DNA from: CAZVGZ01 sp964627605
GTDB lineage: Bacteria; Latescibacterota; MWCZ01; CAZVGZ01
Direction of reading: 5' to 3'
DNA length: 64,000 bases
NCBI GenBank assembly: GCA_964627605.1
Contig: CAZVGZ010000005.1
Location: forward strand, 62,001-126,000
A program made the translations under genes and the position numbers. Below the pieces are notes generated by a model that made no database searches, was not told the DNA's origin, and worked only from the letters and a program-made list of their open reading frames with translations. Each line of letters begins with the position of its first letter. Position 1 is the first letter of the stretch. Shown one piece after another: positions 17,831 through 26,873 of the stretch.

Positions 17831-19273
17831 ATGTCTGAGCATGTAGTAGTGATGGTTTTCGATGGGCTGAGGTGGGACTCACTCAGTCGTAAACTAACTC
17901 CAAACATCTGGGCGCTCAGTCGAGCGGGTGTTCGCTGTGCCAGATCGCTTGGCGAGTTCCCAACGCACACCCGTGTCGCAGCAGCGTCACTGGCCACAGG
18001 TTGTCATCCCAATAGGCACGGCTTGGTGGCGAATGAGCTCTATGTGCCCTGGTTGCGCGCCAACGACACGCTGACTACGGGAAACCACCGCAACCTACAG
18101 GCGGTGGGCCGGACCGACCCCAACGGCCTGCTTGGTGTAGGGAGTATCGGCGAGATATTGGCCTCCACAGGAAAGACCATGGCGGTGGTTAGCTCCGGCT
18201 CCACTGGATCGGCTCTCCTTAACCACCACACCGGTCTAGGCCCGATATTCAACACCAAAGACATGATCCCCAAATCGCTCACCGAAGCAGCGGTCGGGCG
18301 TTTTGGCCCCATCCCCACTATCGACAGCCCCAACAACGCTCAAAATAGCTGGCTCGCCGATCTACTGTGCCAGGAGCTACTTCCAGAGCGTCGGCCCACG
18401 TTGACTCATATCTGGATCAACGAGCCGGATCACATTCAGCATCAGTTTGGAATAGGCAGCTCTGAAGCGGTTGAGGGGATCAAACATGCGGACGCTATGG
18501 TTGGCCGTGTGATTGAGACGCTGCAACAGCTTCACATCGAGGACACTACCGATGTCATTTTGACCGCCGATCACGGCTTCTCAACAGGCTATGGCGAGGG
18601 GCGGATGGATGAGCGACTAGTGGAAGCCGGTCTCAAGCGGGAGCCAAAGTCAGCCGACGTGATCGTTGACTCAGCGCGGCTACACGTCAACGACACATCC
18701 GACTCTCGTTCGCTCAGGTTGGCCGAATGGTTGACTGGACAGAGTGACGTGGGCCTGGTTTTTGCCGAGAGTGAAACCGCAGGAAAGATCGGATGTTTCG
18801 ATCGCAAAACAGTATGGCAGGATCACCACCGATCATCGACGGTGATGGCGGCGGGCACCTGGGATAGTGAGGTCAATGAAACTGGTTTTCCAGGCCGGTC
18901 GTCGATCTCAGGTACCGCCGGGCACGGAACAGCGTCGCCGTTCGATCTCGAAAGGACACTGATTATGTGCGGTCCGTCGTTTGCTGAGGGGGTAGTAAGC
19001 GACACGCCGTGCGGGATTATCGACATCGCCCCGACAACACTGTCTATACTCGGTGTGGATGAAAGTGTCGAGATGGATGGGCGAGTTTTGCGAGAGACGT
19101 TTCGGAACAACCACGCAGCTCCAGATGTCGCATACGAGACGATGGCCACGCAATCGCAAGAACAACGTCTGGAGTTTGCTCAAGTCGAGTCCACAAGATA
19201 TCTCTTAGGTTCTGCCGGTCCCGACCAGAACCTCGGCGCGCCGGTATACGGCGCATCCGCTGCACTGATCTGA
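17831..19273 (+). CDS. Alkaline-phosphatase-superfamily phosphodiesterase / nucleotide pyrophosphatase
   Basis: Two-zinc phosphodiesterase/phosphatase fold. The ligands are in order: Asp11 in VFDG, nucleophile Thr45 in FPTHT, Asp200 and His204 in NEPDHIQHQF, Asp247-His248 in TADHG, and His365 in GTAGHG. The Thr nucleophile with the PTHT context matches NPP-type phosphodiesterases rather than sulfatases. No signal peptide is visible, so a cytoplasmic location is likely; that is unusual for extracellular NPPs but common in this bacterial subgroup. The product has 480 residues. It lies 100 bp after the aldolase gene, on the same strand. Confidence 0.9.
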   Translation: MSEHVVVMVFDGLRWDSLSRKLTPNIWALSRAGVRCARSLGEFPTHTRVAAASLATGCHPNRHGLVANELYVPWLRANDTLTTGNHRNLQAVGRTDPNGLLGVGSIGEILASTGKTMAVVSSGSTGSALLNHHTGLGPIFNTKDMIPKSLTEAAVGRFGPIPTIDSPNNAQNSWLADLLCQELLPERRPTLTHIWINEPDHIQHQFGIGSSEAVEGIKHADAMVGRVIETLQQLHIEDTTDVILTADHGFSTGYGEGRMDERLVEAGLKREPKSADVIVDSARLHVNDTSDSRSLRLAEWLTGQSDVGLVFAESETAGKIGCFDRKTVWQDHHRSSTVMAAGTWDSEVNETGFPGRSSISGTAGHGTASPFDLERTLIMCGPSFAEGVVSDTPCGIIDIAPTTLSILGVDESVEMDGRVLRETFRNNHAAPDVAYETMATQSQEQRLEFAQVESTRYLLGSAGPDQNLGAPVYGASAALI

Positions 19274-19329
19274 ACTTACGCGACGGGATCGACGCAGCGT
19301 CCAGCTAAGCCGTCGCCAAGGGCCACGCC

Positions 19330-19620
19330 ATGCAGATTCATCTGGAAGGCCACCATTGCGAGATTTCCCAAACCATGAGGACAACCGTCGAGCGCCTAGC
19401 CGAACGACTTCCACGCTACCACGACCGCGTAAGCGACCTCAATATCACAGTCACCAAGGAAGGACCTAACCACGACGCCCACGCCACTGTCAAAGTCGTC
19501 GACCGGACTTTGGCGGCTAGAGAGAAGGCGATAGAAGCCAAAGAGGCTCTTAAGGGGGTGATGGATAAGCTTATTAGGCAGGTGAAGGATTACAACGCCA
19601 AACTCAAAGGACACAAATAG
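19330..19620 (+). CDS. hpf: Ribosome hibernation promoting factor, short form (HPF/RaiA)
   Basis: Small ribosome-binding protein that stabilises inactive ribosomes in slow growth. The 96 residues match the short HPF: an N-terminal strand MQIHLEGHHCEIS, a basic helix (VERLAERLPRYHDRV), central strands, and a basic C-terminal helix ending KLKGHK. The long-form C-terminal dimerisation domain is absent. AAGGG lies about 7 bases before the ATG. It is followed by a perfect 15-bp hairpin, which probably ends the transcript. Confidence 0.9.
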   Translation: MQIHLEGHHCEISQTMRTTVERLAERLPRYHDRVSDLNITVTKEGPNHDAHATVKVVDRTLAAREKAIEAKEALKGVMDKLIRQVKDYNAKLKGHK

Positions 19621-19631
19621 TGGAAAATCGA

Positions 19632-19670
19632 GGCACCAAAAGGTCAGATGTGCGTTGACCTTTTGGTGCC
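19632..19670 (+). terminator. Perfect 15-bp hairpin after hpf
   Basis: GGCACCAAAAGGTCA (19632-19646) and its exact complement (19656-19670) flank a 9-base loop. There is no T run after it on either strand, so it is either a non-canonical terminator or an mRNA-stabilising or processing hairpin. Confidence 0.6.
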
Positions 19671-19779
19671 GACGGCCTATTCTTACCGAATTGGAAATCT
19701 GGCAGGTGCAGCCCGAAGCGGAGGAGCGCCGCCAGGCTGCCGGTAACTCTCCTACTCACCTTCCGCTCGGCTCATACCC

Positions 19780-21000
19780 ATGAGTTCATTGGCACTCAAC
19801 GGAGCGACCCCTCTCAGGACAGAACCATTTCCGTCGTGGCCCGTCTGGGACGAGGGTGAACTGCAAGCGGCTGAACGGGTTATTAGAAGCGGCGTCTGGG
19901 GCGGTAAAGGTGGCCCTGAGGGCAAAGCGTTCGTCCAAGAGTTCGCCGATTTTCATGGCGCGAAGTTTGGCATCGGAGCCAACAGCGGAACCAGCGCTTT
20001 AGAGATCGCATTGTCTGCACTCGGTGCTGGCCCTGGCGACGAAGTGATTCTGCCTGCATATACCTTTATCGCAACAGCAAACGCGATCCTAAATGTCGGA
20101 GCTATACCGATATTCGCTGACATCGAGCGCGACACCTTTACTCTCAGCGCAGAATCAGCGGCCCAGGTAATCACGGACAAGACTGTCGGTATTGTGCCGG
20201 TCCACATGGGCGGTTGCCCTGCGGATATGGATGCGCTGCTCAAGTTGTCTGGCGACCGTGGCCTGTTTTTGTTGGAAGATGCCGCGCAGGCGTGGGGTGC
20301 AGAGTGGAGCGGGGAGGGAGTGGGGCATCTGGGCGATGCCGGCATTTTCAGTTTTCAATCGTCGAAAAACATTACCGCTGGCGAAGGCGGCATGGTCCTC
20401 ACCGACTCCGAAGACATAAGCGATCTGCTTTTCGCACGTGCGAACGCAGGTCGAATGCCCAAAATTGGCGGCTGGGAGCTGCATGAAGTCGGCGGCAACA
20501 GCCGCTTGGCCGAGATTTTGGCCGCGATGTTAAGGGTGCAGTTGGAGCGGTATCCCGCGATGCTCGACCACCGCATCAGAAGCGCTGACAGGTTAACCGA
20601 TGCGATTTCCGGGTTTGAGGGCGTCCGACCTCTGGTACCATCCGACCAAGTGACCAGGCACGCCTATCACCTCTACATGTGGCGCTTTGTCGCCGAAGCG
20701 TGGGGTGGTGTTACCCGTGCTCAGTTCATGGACGCCATGCGCGCCGAAGGCATCCCGGTCTATCCAGGCTACACCGTGCCACTCTACAAACACCCGCTGT
20801 ACACTGAGCACCGGATGCACCATAGACACCCGGCTTGTTGGATCGACTACAAAAGCGTAAAACACCCGAATACCGAGGCGGTGTGCGATGGCGAAGGGCT
20901 GTGGCTAGGACAGGAGATTATGTTGGCTGAGGATGCCGATATCGACCAGATTGTTTTGGCGGTATCCAAAGTTTGGGACGCCCGGGACCAGCTATTATAG
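19780..21000 (+). CDS. DegT/DnrJ/EryC1/StrS-family PLP aminotransferase
   Basis: PLP-dependent sugar aminotransferase fold, used for amino sugars of surface glycans or antibiotics. Residues: Schiff-base Lys196 in FSFQSSKNITAGEGG, Asp167 and Gln170 in LLEDAAQAWGA, and the substrate/cofactor loop ANSGTSALEIAL (67-78). Length 406 residues, slightly longer than usual. No sugar-nucleotide genes are adjacent, so the substrate cannot be named. Isolated DegT genes next to isomerases are frequent in lineages that metabolise unusual sugars. A Shine-Dalgarno sequence is not obvious before the ATG. Confidence 0.93.
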   Translation: MSSLALNGATPLRTEPFPSWPVWDEGELQAAERVIRSGVWGGKGGPEGKAFVQEFADFHGAKFGIGANSGTSALEIALSALGAGPGDEVILPAYTFIATANAILNVGAIPIFADIERDTFTLSAESAAQVITDKTVGIVPVHMGGCPADMDALLKLSGDRGLFLLEDAAQAWGAEWSGEGVGHLGDAGIFSFQSSKNITAGEGGMVLTDSEDISDLLFARANAGRMPKIGGWELHEVGGNSRLAEILAAMLRVQLERYPAMLDHRIRSADRLTDAISGFEGVRPLVPSDQVTRHAYHLYMWRFVAEAWGGVTRAQFMDAMRAEGIPVYPGYTVPLYKHPLYTEHRMHHRHPACWIDYKSVKHPNTEAVCDGEGLWLGQEIMLAEDADIDQIVLAVSKVWDARDQLL

Positions 21001-21076
21001 GTGAGGCGGCGTTCTGTAATATCAGACTGTACCGCTTTTTTGACCAGGTATGAATTAGACCTATTGGGGGTTCAAG

Positions 21077-21478
21077 ATGGCACTGGGGCGTATTGTCAAA
21101 ATTGTTGACGAAAACACGATTGTCATCAATGTTGGGTCTTCAAGTGAGGTGACGACGGGTATGGTGTTTGTGGTGATCCAGGAGTCGAGTGAGATCATGG
21201 ACCCTGAGACCGACGAATCGCTCGGGCGCTGGGAGATGGTCAAGGCGCATCTGGTTGCTGCCCACGTACAGGAAAAGATGACCACGCTCGTGCCTATTTC
21301 AGACGGGGTGTCGTCAGATTCATCGGCTGTCCTTTCAGATCTGATGTCCCGCGACTCAAGAGGCGAACCCATTGGCGGTCGCCGTGTGGCCCTTCCCGTA
21401 GATCGCAGCCAGGTTTCTGGTCGCCCGTCCAGCGACGTTATCCGGGTGGGCGACATAGTGCGGAGCGTCGACGAATGA
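21077..21478 (+). CDS. Hypothetical protein with FlgT-C-like beta domain
   Basis: The 133-residue protein begins with a strand-rich segment (GRIVKIVDENTIVINVGSSS, residues 4-23) resembling the C-terminal domain of FlgT-like proteins. The pattern continues with DPETDESLGRWE and KAHLVAAHVQEKM. No signal peptide or membrane helix is visible. The TGA overlaps the ATG of the DUF6785-type membrane protein by four bases (ATGA), so the two are translationally coupled. A function in a complex with that protein is inferred from the coupling only. Confidence 0.72.
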   Translation: MALGRIVKIVDENTIVINVGSSSEVTTGMVFVVIQESSEIMDPETDESLGRWEMVKAHLVAAHVQEKMTTLVPISDGVSSDSSAVLSDLMSRDSRGEPIGGRRVALPVDRSQVSGRPSSDVIRVGDIVRSVDE

Positions 21479-23526
21479 GTGTTGCCCCTACACCCAACGA
21501 CCCAAACGACCTAACCCCAGAAAACTTCAAGAGCAAACGGACCGGTCGTCTGCTCGATTCAGATCGTGCGAAAGCCGACACCCTCAAACCACCTGATGCG
21601 CCGGTCGGTTTTGCCAGACGGTGGCGTTCGATCATCATCGGCACGGTCTTAGTGGCGCTAATGGCGATCGCGACTGTCTATTCTGAGCTGTACCTCCAGG
21701 GCTCGAGCCTCGTTCCGCACCATCTGCCGGTGGGTGTCATAGCGCTATTCATGGTGATCTTGGTTTTCAACTGGGCCGCTCGCCACTGGAAGCTACATCT
21801 GTCCAGAGGCGAACTGCTTGTGGTGTACATAATGTTGATGGTGTCAGCGGCCATCCCCTCCAACGGTCTTGTAATCAACGTTATTCCGCTCATGACCGCG
21901 CCGATCTACTATGCGACCGACGCTAACAACTGGGCAGCCCTTTTTCACAGATACATACCTTCGTGGACGGTGCCATCGGGTCAGAGCGTGATTGCCGACT
22001 TCTATTCGGGTCAGGCTCCGGTGCCATGGGATGCCTGGATGGTGCCGCTGGCTACCTGGGCGCTTCTAGGTGGCGCGATGCTCTGGGTATATGTGTCACT
22101 AGCAGCGCTGTTGAGACGCCAATGGATGGACAAGGAGCGGCTGACTTTCCCGCTAGCGCAGGTACCGCTGGCTATGGTGGACGAGAAGAACCCAACCATA
22201 TCAGGCGGGATTTTCCACAGCCCCTACCTGTGGATCGGAATTGCAATCCCGGTAGTTCTCCACACTTTGGGAGGTCTTAATTTCTACATCCCCGCAGTGC
22301 CTTCGCTGAACCTGACCGGAATGGCGTGGGGATCGGCGGTATTCACCGAGCGCCCATTTGATGTCTGGAACAACCTTACCATCAGCTTCTACCCGAGTCT
22401 CATCGGAATCTCATACCTGATTCGCGCCGAAGTCTCCATGAGCTTCTGGGTGTACTACTTTGTCTACAACATCCTTAAACTGGCCTGGTCGATGATGGGG
22501 TTGGGGACCGGGTCGTCCCCTGCGGCGTGGCTGGTTTTCAGCCGCTACCACACCGCCGGTGCGTTGGTTGGGTTGGCGCTGTTTGTGATCTGGGGATCGC
22601 GGCAGGAGATCTGGGCGGGTCTAAGGGGTGCGGTTGGAATAAAGACCCAAGCCAGAAGACCTGATGAGTGGATGAGCCCCACATGGGCGGCCCGGGGTTT
22701 TCTGGTGGGCACCGCTATCGTTTTGGGTTGGGGACTTGCTGCTGGGATACAGTTCCGCGCTGGCATTATTCTCTACTTCCTGCTGTTGTGCATGATGATA
22801 GCCTACACCCGTCTGGTGTCGGCTGGTGGGGTTCTTTGGGTCAGCTCCAGTTGGGACCCTATCCATATAATGGAGAAGACGATGGGGGCTGCGGCGTTCA
22901 CACCCGCGTCGTTTACAGTTATGTCGTTCTGGACACAGGCGTTTACGTGGCACACCAACAACTTCACTATGCCCTATGTGATGGACGGTCAGAAGGTCAG
23001 CGAAGGTGGGCGGCTGGCGCCCAAGTTCGTTTTGGGTTGCGTAGTACTTGCGCTTGTGGTGTCTCTAATTGTCAGCTCCGCGTTCATGTTGCAGATGATC
23101 TATTTCCATGGCGGTGACTATCTGGCCGACACCCACATCCGTGACACGCCTACCTGGGCGTTCAGACATTTTGAGTTGTTTTTGAGACTTGCATCGCCTC
23201 CTGACGGTTGGGCAGTTGGCTATCTGATATCCGGTATCGCGGTGATGGTGGGAATGCTGTTGGCGCATAGAAGTTTTCTGTGGTGGCCTGTCTATCCGCT
23301 GGCCTACATCATCGGCGATACAGGTGTCATAACAACTATATGGGGCAGCGCTCTGGTGGGCTGGGCCGCGAAAGAGGCTATCCAGCGCTTGGGCGGCAGC
23401 GTCTCCTACAGCAAGTTCCGCCCAGCGTTCCTGGGCTTGATATTGGGCGAGTTCTTTATGGTGAGCTTGTGGGTTTTGATCGACGCCATTCTCGACAGGG
23501 CGGGACACGTCATTCTCTCCAGTTAG
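21475..23526 (+). CDS. DUF6785/DUF6784-type polytopic membrane protein
   Basis: Large integral membrane protein of 683 residues with a soluble N-terminal stretch of about 45 residues and then about 12 hydrophobic segments. Conserved-looking loops include RGELLVVYIMLMVSAAIPSN (residues about 117-136) and WMDKERLTFPLAQVPL. Architecture and the second motif match the uncharacterised DUF6785 group, common in Poribacteria- and Planctomycetes-like genomes and reminiscent of oligopeptide transporters. The transported substrate, if any, is unknown. It starts inside the stop of the FlgT-C-like gene. Confidence 0.75.
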   Translation: MSVAPTPNDPNDLTPENFKSKRTGRLLDSDRAKADTLKPPDAPVGFARRWRSIIIGTVLVALMAIATVYSELYLQGSSLVPHHLPVGVIALFMVILVFNWAARHWKLHLSRGELLVVYIMLMVSAAIPSNGLVINVIPLMTAPIYYATDANNWAALFHRYIPSWTVPSGQSVIADFYSGQAPVPWDAWMVPLATWALLGGAMLWVYVSLAALLRRQWMDKERLTFPLAQVPLAMVDEKNPTISGGIFHSPYLWIGIAIPVVLHTLGGLNFYIPAVPSLNLTGMAWGSAVFTERPFDVWNNLTISFYPSLIGISYLIRAEVSMSFWVYYFVYNILKLAWSMMGLGTGSSPAAWLVFSRYHTAGALVGLALFVIWGSRQEIWAGLRGAVGIKTQARRPDEWMSPTWAARGFLVGTAIVLGWGLAAGIQFRAGIILYFLLLCMMIAYTRLVSAGGVLWVSSSWDPIHIMEKTMGAAAFTPASFTVMSFWTQAFTWHTNNFTMPYVMDGQKVSEGGRLAPKFVLGCVVLALVVSLIVSSAFMLQMIYFHGGDYLADTHIRDTPTWAFRHFELFLRLASPPDGWAVGYLISGIAVMVGMLLAHRSFLWWPVYPLAYIIGDTGVITTIWGSALVGWAAKEAIQRLGGSVSYSKFRPAFLGLILGEFFMVSLWVLIDAILDRAGHVILSS

Positions 23527-23647
23527 GTTGGTGCGGGCGGAGAGAGAGTTGTCTGAGCGGCGATTGATGGGTACTGTGTTATCGAGTCAAACCCAACCCA
23601 CAGGCTTTTCGTCGCCACCCCTAAAAACAAAAATTCAGGACAGGTTG

Positions 23648-24307
23648 ATGGGGCAAACCGATGCCGACTCCCCGCAGTACCGTCTTGAGCGTTTGGGGCC
23701 TGAAGCCTTGAGCGATGCCGAGCTTATGGCGGTAGTACTGGACGCTGGTAAGAACGGGCGTACCAAGTTGGCGAAGGCCCACAAAATCTGCGAGCATTTT
23801 GCCCTCGGTGGGCTCCTGGCGCTTCTCCCTGACGAACTGAAACGGATAGACGGTATTAATTGCTCAGATGCTGCGCTCCTGTCAGCAGGGTCGGAGTTGG
23901 CGAAAAGAGCACTGGAGAAAGGGCTTGGCAGCCGCCGGGTCATTCGCGGGGCGCAAGATGTTCTTCGTGTTGCCGATGAGCTTAGAGATTAGAGCAGAGA
24001 GCATTTCGTGGTGTTGTATCTAAACGCCCGCTCACAGCTATTGCACAAAGCTGTCATCTCAATCGGTACTCTAAGTGGCTCACTGATCCACCCTCGCGAA
24101 GAGTTCGCGCCGGCGTTAGAACACTCAGCCGCTGCCGTAATTTTGGTCCACAACCACCAGTCTGGCGATCCGAGTCCATCGCCGGAGGATGTGGGCATTA
24201 CCGCCCGATTGGTGGAGGCGTGGCTTATTATGGGCATTGAGGTACTCGATCACGTAATCGTAGGCGACCAGAAGGCTACAAGCCTCAAGGATTTGGGTGG
24301 GCTGTAG
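23648..24307 (+). pseudogene. radC: RadC (JAB/MPN domain protein) interrupted by in-frame TAG
   Basis: RadC-family protein; a metalloprotease-like MPN fold whose cellular role is unsettled despite the 'DNA repair' name. An N-terminal HhH-like part (RLERLGPEALSDAELMAVVL) runs to ADELRD, then TAG at 23990-23992 (codon 115). The same frame then continues with SREHFVVLYLNARSQLLHK and the JAMM motif HNHQSGDPSP. The position of the TAG aligns with a Leu in common RadC proteins (RFLTQEHFV-type context). Apart from this codon the gene appears intact to its own TAG at 24305. The ATG at 23648 has AGGA 7 bases upstream; an ATG at 23567 is possible. Either a nonsense mutation, a base error, or readthrough. 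Confidence 0.85.
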
Positions 24308-24321
24308 CGTACTGAGGGGGT

Positions 24322-25134
24322 ATGGACGTGGATGGCAACGACGACATCAAGATCGGTATATGCACTATCGCATTTAAGGAGCGGAGCTTGGCGGAGATAG
24401 CGGCGACTGCTGCCAAGTGGGGGTTTGACGGGATTGAAGTCTGGGGAAGAGCTGGACACACCGAGTATCCACCAAACCTTGATGAACACGCCTCGTTTAG
24501 AAACACCGTGGAGGATTTGGGGCTCTCGATACCTGTTTTTAGCTCTTATCTGAACCCGGCTTCGCCCAACTGGGATGAGAGCGTGGGGAATGATCTCGCA
24601 ATCACGTCAGCGTTGGGCTCGGCGATGATTCGCGTGTGGGCCGGCGACAGCGGGAGCGCCACTGCCGATGGAGTGCTGTGGGATATGTGCATCGGGTCAC
24701 TCAGGGAATTTTCCAAGCGCGCCCAAGGTAGAGGTGTAAGGGTATGTGTTGAGCGGCACAGCAATACACTCACTGATGAAACCGAAGCGGCATTTCGGCT
24801 GATTGAGGAGATAGACCATCCGAATCTGGGCCTTAACTGGCAGGGACCTTACGGCCAGGAGCGGATAGAGACAGCCGATGATCTGGATAGGCTGGCTGCC
24901 ATTACAACCCACGTCCACGCGCAGACGGTGGTAGCGTATCCGAATAAACCGGGCGATAGGATAGTCCGCACAACACTGCGCGAAGGGGTGATCGATTGGC
25001 CGTTGGTGATCTCCAAACTGAGCGAAGTGAGCTACACCGGCTGGATCATGGTCGAGTTCGTCGCCGATAAGGAACCGGATGCGGCAGCGGCTGACGACTG
25101 CCACTATCTTCACGAATGCTTGGCTACGGCCTGA
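24322..25134 (+). CDS. Xylose-isomerase-like TIM-barrel sugar isomerase/epimerase
   Basis: AP-endonuclease-2/sugar isomerase superfamily, 270 residues. Landmarks are the first barrel strand KIGICTIAFKERSL, the Glu in DGIEVWGRAG (near residue 40), the metal-site Glu in VCVERHSNT, the Asn region GLNWQGPYG, and the final Glu in WIMVEFVADKE. These are the usual divalent-metal ligands, so catalysis as a sugar or inositol isomerase/epimerase or dehydratase is plausible. The precise reaction is unknown. It lies 14 bp after radC and 33 bp before a lipoprotein gene on the same strand. Confidence 0.88.
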   Translation: MDVDGNDDIKIGICTIAFKERSLAEIAATAAKWGFDGIEVWGRAGHTEYPPNLDEHASFRNTVEDLGLSIPVFSSYLNPASPNWDESVGNDLAITSALGSAMIRVWAGDSGSATADGVLWDMCIGSLREFSKRAQGRGVRVCVERHSNTLTDETEAAFRLIEEIDHPNLGLNWQGPYGQERIETADDLDRLAAITTHVHAQTVVAYPNKPGDRIVRTTLREGVIDWPLVISKLSEVSYTGWIMVEFVADKEPDAAAADDCHYLHECLATA

Positions 25135-25167
25135 CAGTAGATAACGACTAGTGACGGCGAGGTTTTC

Positions 25168-26040
25168 ATGCCAGATAATATCAGTAGAGACACCTTTTCC
25201 CACGAACCACCGCGCCCGCTAAGAGTGGGAACAGCGTTCAAGGCTGTTGTATTTCTCGTCGCCATAGTGGCGTTGTTCGCAGGCTGCGCCACCAGGGCAC
25301 ATAGGCCTCTTCTGCCGGACGAAGATCTTACAGCCTATGAGCGCGCTGTTATTATCTGGACATCGGTATTCCCGTTTAGGCGGCTTACCGGCGGGGATGA
25401 TATGGTTTCGGCTCAGGATCAAGTGACCCATCGCCCGAGCCATGAGCATACTCTTCTCTTCAGGGGCATTCTCTTCGCCGACAGCCTGACCACGCTTGAT
25501 CAAGAGCGGTTTTGCGAAGAAGACACGACAGATATTCGATGCGATTCGCTTGTCAAAAACTACAACGGACAACACAGATGGCCCGATGAGTTCAGGGTCG
25601 AAGTCAGGTTGGCGGCGACCTGGACCGAGCCGCTGCAATTGAACGAAATGACGATTTTCTTGCAGGACGAAGACAAAATAGATTATGAAGCGACCCGTAC
25701 GGTTTTTGGTGCAAGCCGCATTCAGCAGCAGACCTACGTCGATCAGAGCGTCACGAGATACAACCCCTATTCGATGGATGAGTACCGCTATTACCGCCTG
25801 GAGCGAGGTAGCGAGTTCAACACCCGCGCCTTGGCTACACTCTATTTTTCACGGATCAATGTGGTTGGCAAAGACCTGTTGGCCCCTGGAAACGGAGCGT
25901 TGTATATGGTCTTCAAGAAGGGCCGACAGGAGTATGGGCGGCTTTCTTGGGATATGGATCAGCGCAACGATGACATGCTCCACGCGCAACCTGGCGAAAA
26001 ACCACCGGGGCGGTGGAGCGAGGCGTTCGGGTTGGATTAG
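25168..26040 (+). CDS. Hypothetical lipoprotein
   Basis: Not recognised beyond its targeting. The 290-residue product has about 20 polar residues, a hydrophobic stretch (FKAVVFLVAIVALFAGC) and a lipobox with Cys40, so it should be lipidated in the outer or inner membrane. The mature part is acidic and aromatic, with a notable RYNPYSMDEYRYYRLERGSE segment around residue 190. The ATG is preceded by GCGAGG at 5 bases. It is the last gene of the plus-strand run and faces pyrF tail to tail across a 29-bp gap. Confidence 0.75.
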   Translation: MPDNISRDTFSHEPPRPLRVGTAFKAVVFLVAIVALFAGCATRAHRPLLPDEDLTAYERAVIIWTSVFPFRRLTGGDDMVSAQDQVTHRPSHEHTLLFRGILFADSLTTLDQERFCEEDTTDIRCDSLVKNYNGQHRWPDEFRVEVRLAATWTEPLQLNEMTIFLQDEDKIDYEATRTVFGASRIQQQTYVDQSVTRYNPYSMDEYRYYRLERGSEFNTRALATLYFSRINVVGKDLLAPGNGALYMVFKKGRQEYGRLSWDMDQRNDDMLHAQPGEKPPGRWSEAFGLD

Positions 26041-26069
26041 GGTGTCGGAAATCGGGTAGTGACATCGTT

Positions 26070-26873
26070 TTAGGAAGGTGCTTGGGCTATCCTGTCGCGG
26101 TAGTCGAGCGCTGCCTCCCTCGATTTTTCAGCGAAGTCCGCCCCTGATGAGGCGGCGATGACCCCCCTGGAAACATTAATCACCGCGCCGGTTCCGTCAT
26201 CGCGTTTGGCTGCGGTCACCACCTGCACCAGGTCGCCTCCCTGCATTCCAATTCCAGGGATCAAAAAGGGCATTTGAGGCGCTAGATCTCGTACTGTCCC
26301 CAACTCATCGGGCTTCGTGGCCCCGACAACCAGCCCTAAGTTCCCCGACCAGTTTTGAGCTGTCGCTGCGACTTCTTGAAATAGTTTTGAACCGTCTACA
26401 CCGAGTTCTTGAAACTCACTTGCGGAAGCGTTGGATGTCAGACACAGAACGAAAGCGCACCGATCTGGTCGAACGGCAAAATGCTCCACAGCATCCCAAC
26501 CCATGTACGGGCTGACTGTGACAGCGTCCACATCCAGGTCGTCGTAGTAGGCGGTGGCGTAGTTCTCTGCGGTCGAACCGATGTCGCCTCTCTTGGCGTC
26601 CAGAATGACCGGGATATCTCGTGGTATGGTTTGGAGCACCCTCCTGAGAGTTTTCCAGCCGTCATCTCCCAACGCTTCAAAAAAAGCGATATTGGGCTTG
26701 TAGGCACACACCAGGTCGCTAGTCGCGTCGATGATCGCATGGCAGAAAGACGTCACACCGTCAGCGGTGGACGGCAACCCTTCCGGCAGCGATTGCACCC
26801 TTGGGTCAAGCCCTACACAGAGCCACGAACCGTTTTTGGATGCGGCGCTGCAAAGTTTACTCTCGAAAGTCAC
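26070..26873 (-). CDS. pyrF: Orotidine 5'-phosphate decarboxylase, type 2
   Basis: Last step of UMP synthesis, OMP to UMP. The active-site DxKxxD-type motif is ILDAKRGDIGSTA, and the phosphate-binding end has VINVSRGVI. The N-terminal LCVGLDPR is typical of the longer type 2 enzymes; length is 267 residues from the chosen start. The GTG at 26873 overlaps the TGA of the phytoene/squalene synthase by GTGA, and the extra upstream residues of the longest frame would lie wholly inside that gene. Translational coupling to isoprenoid genes is unusual. Confidence 0.93.
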   Translation of the reverse strand: MTFESKLCSAASKNGSWLCVGLDPRVQSLPEGLPSTADGVTSFCHAIIDATSDLVCAYKPNIAFFEALGDDGWKTLRRVLQTIPRDIPVILDAKRGDIGSTAENYATAYYDDLDVDAVTVSPYMGWDAVEHFAVRPDRCAFVLCLTSNASASEFQELGVDGSKLFQEVAATAQNWSGNLGLVVGATKPDELGTVRDLAPQMPFLIPGIGMQGGDLVQVVTAAKRDDGTGAVINVSRGVIAASSGADFAEKSREAALDYRDRIAQAPS

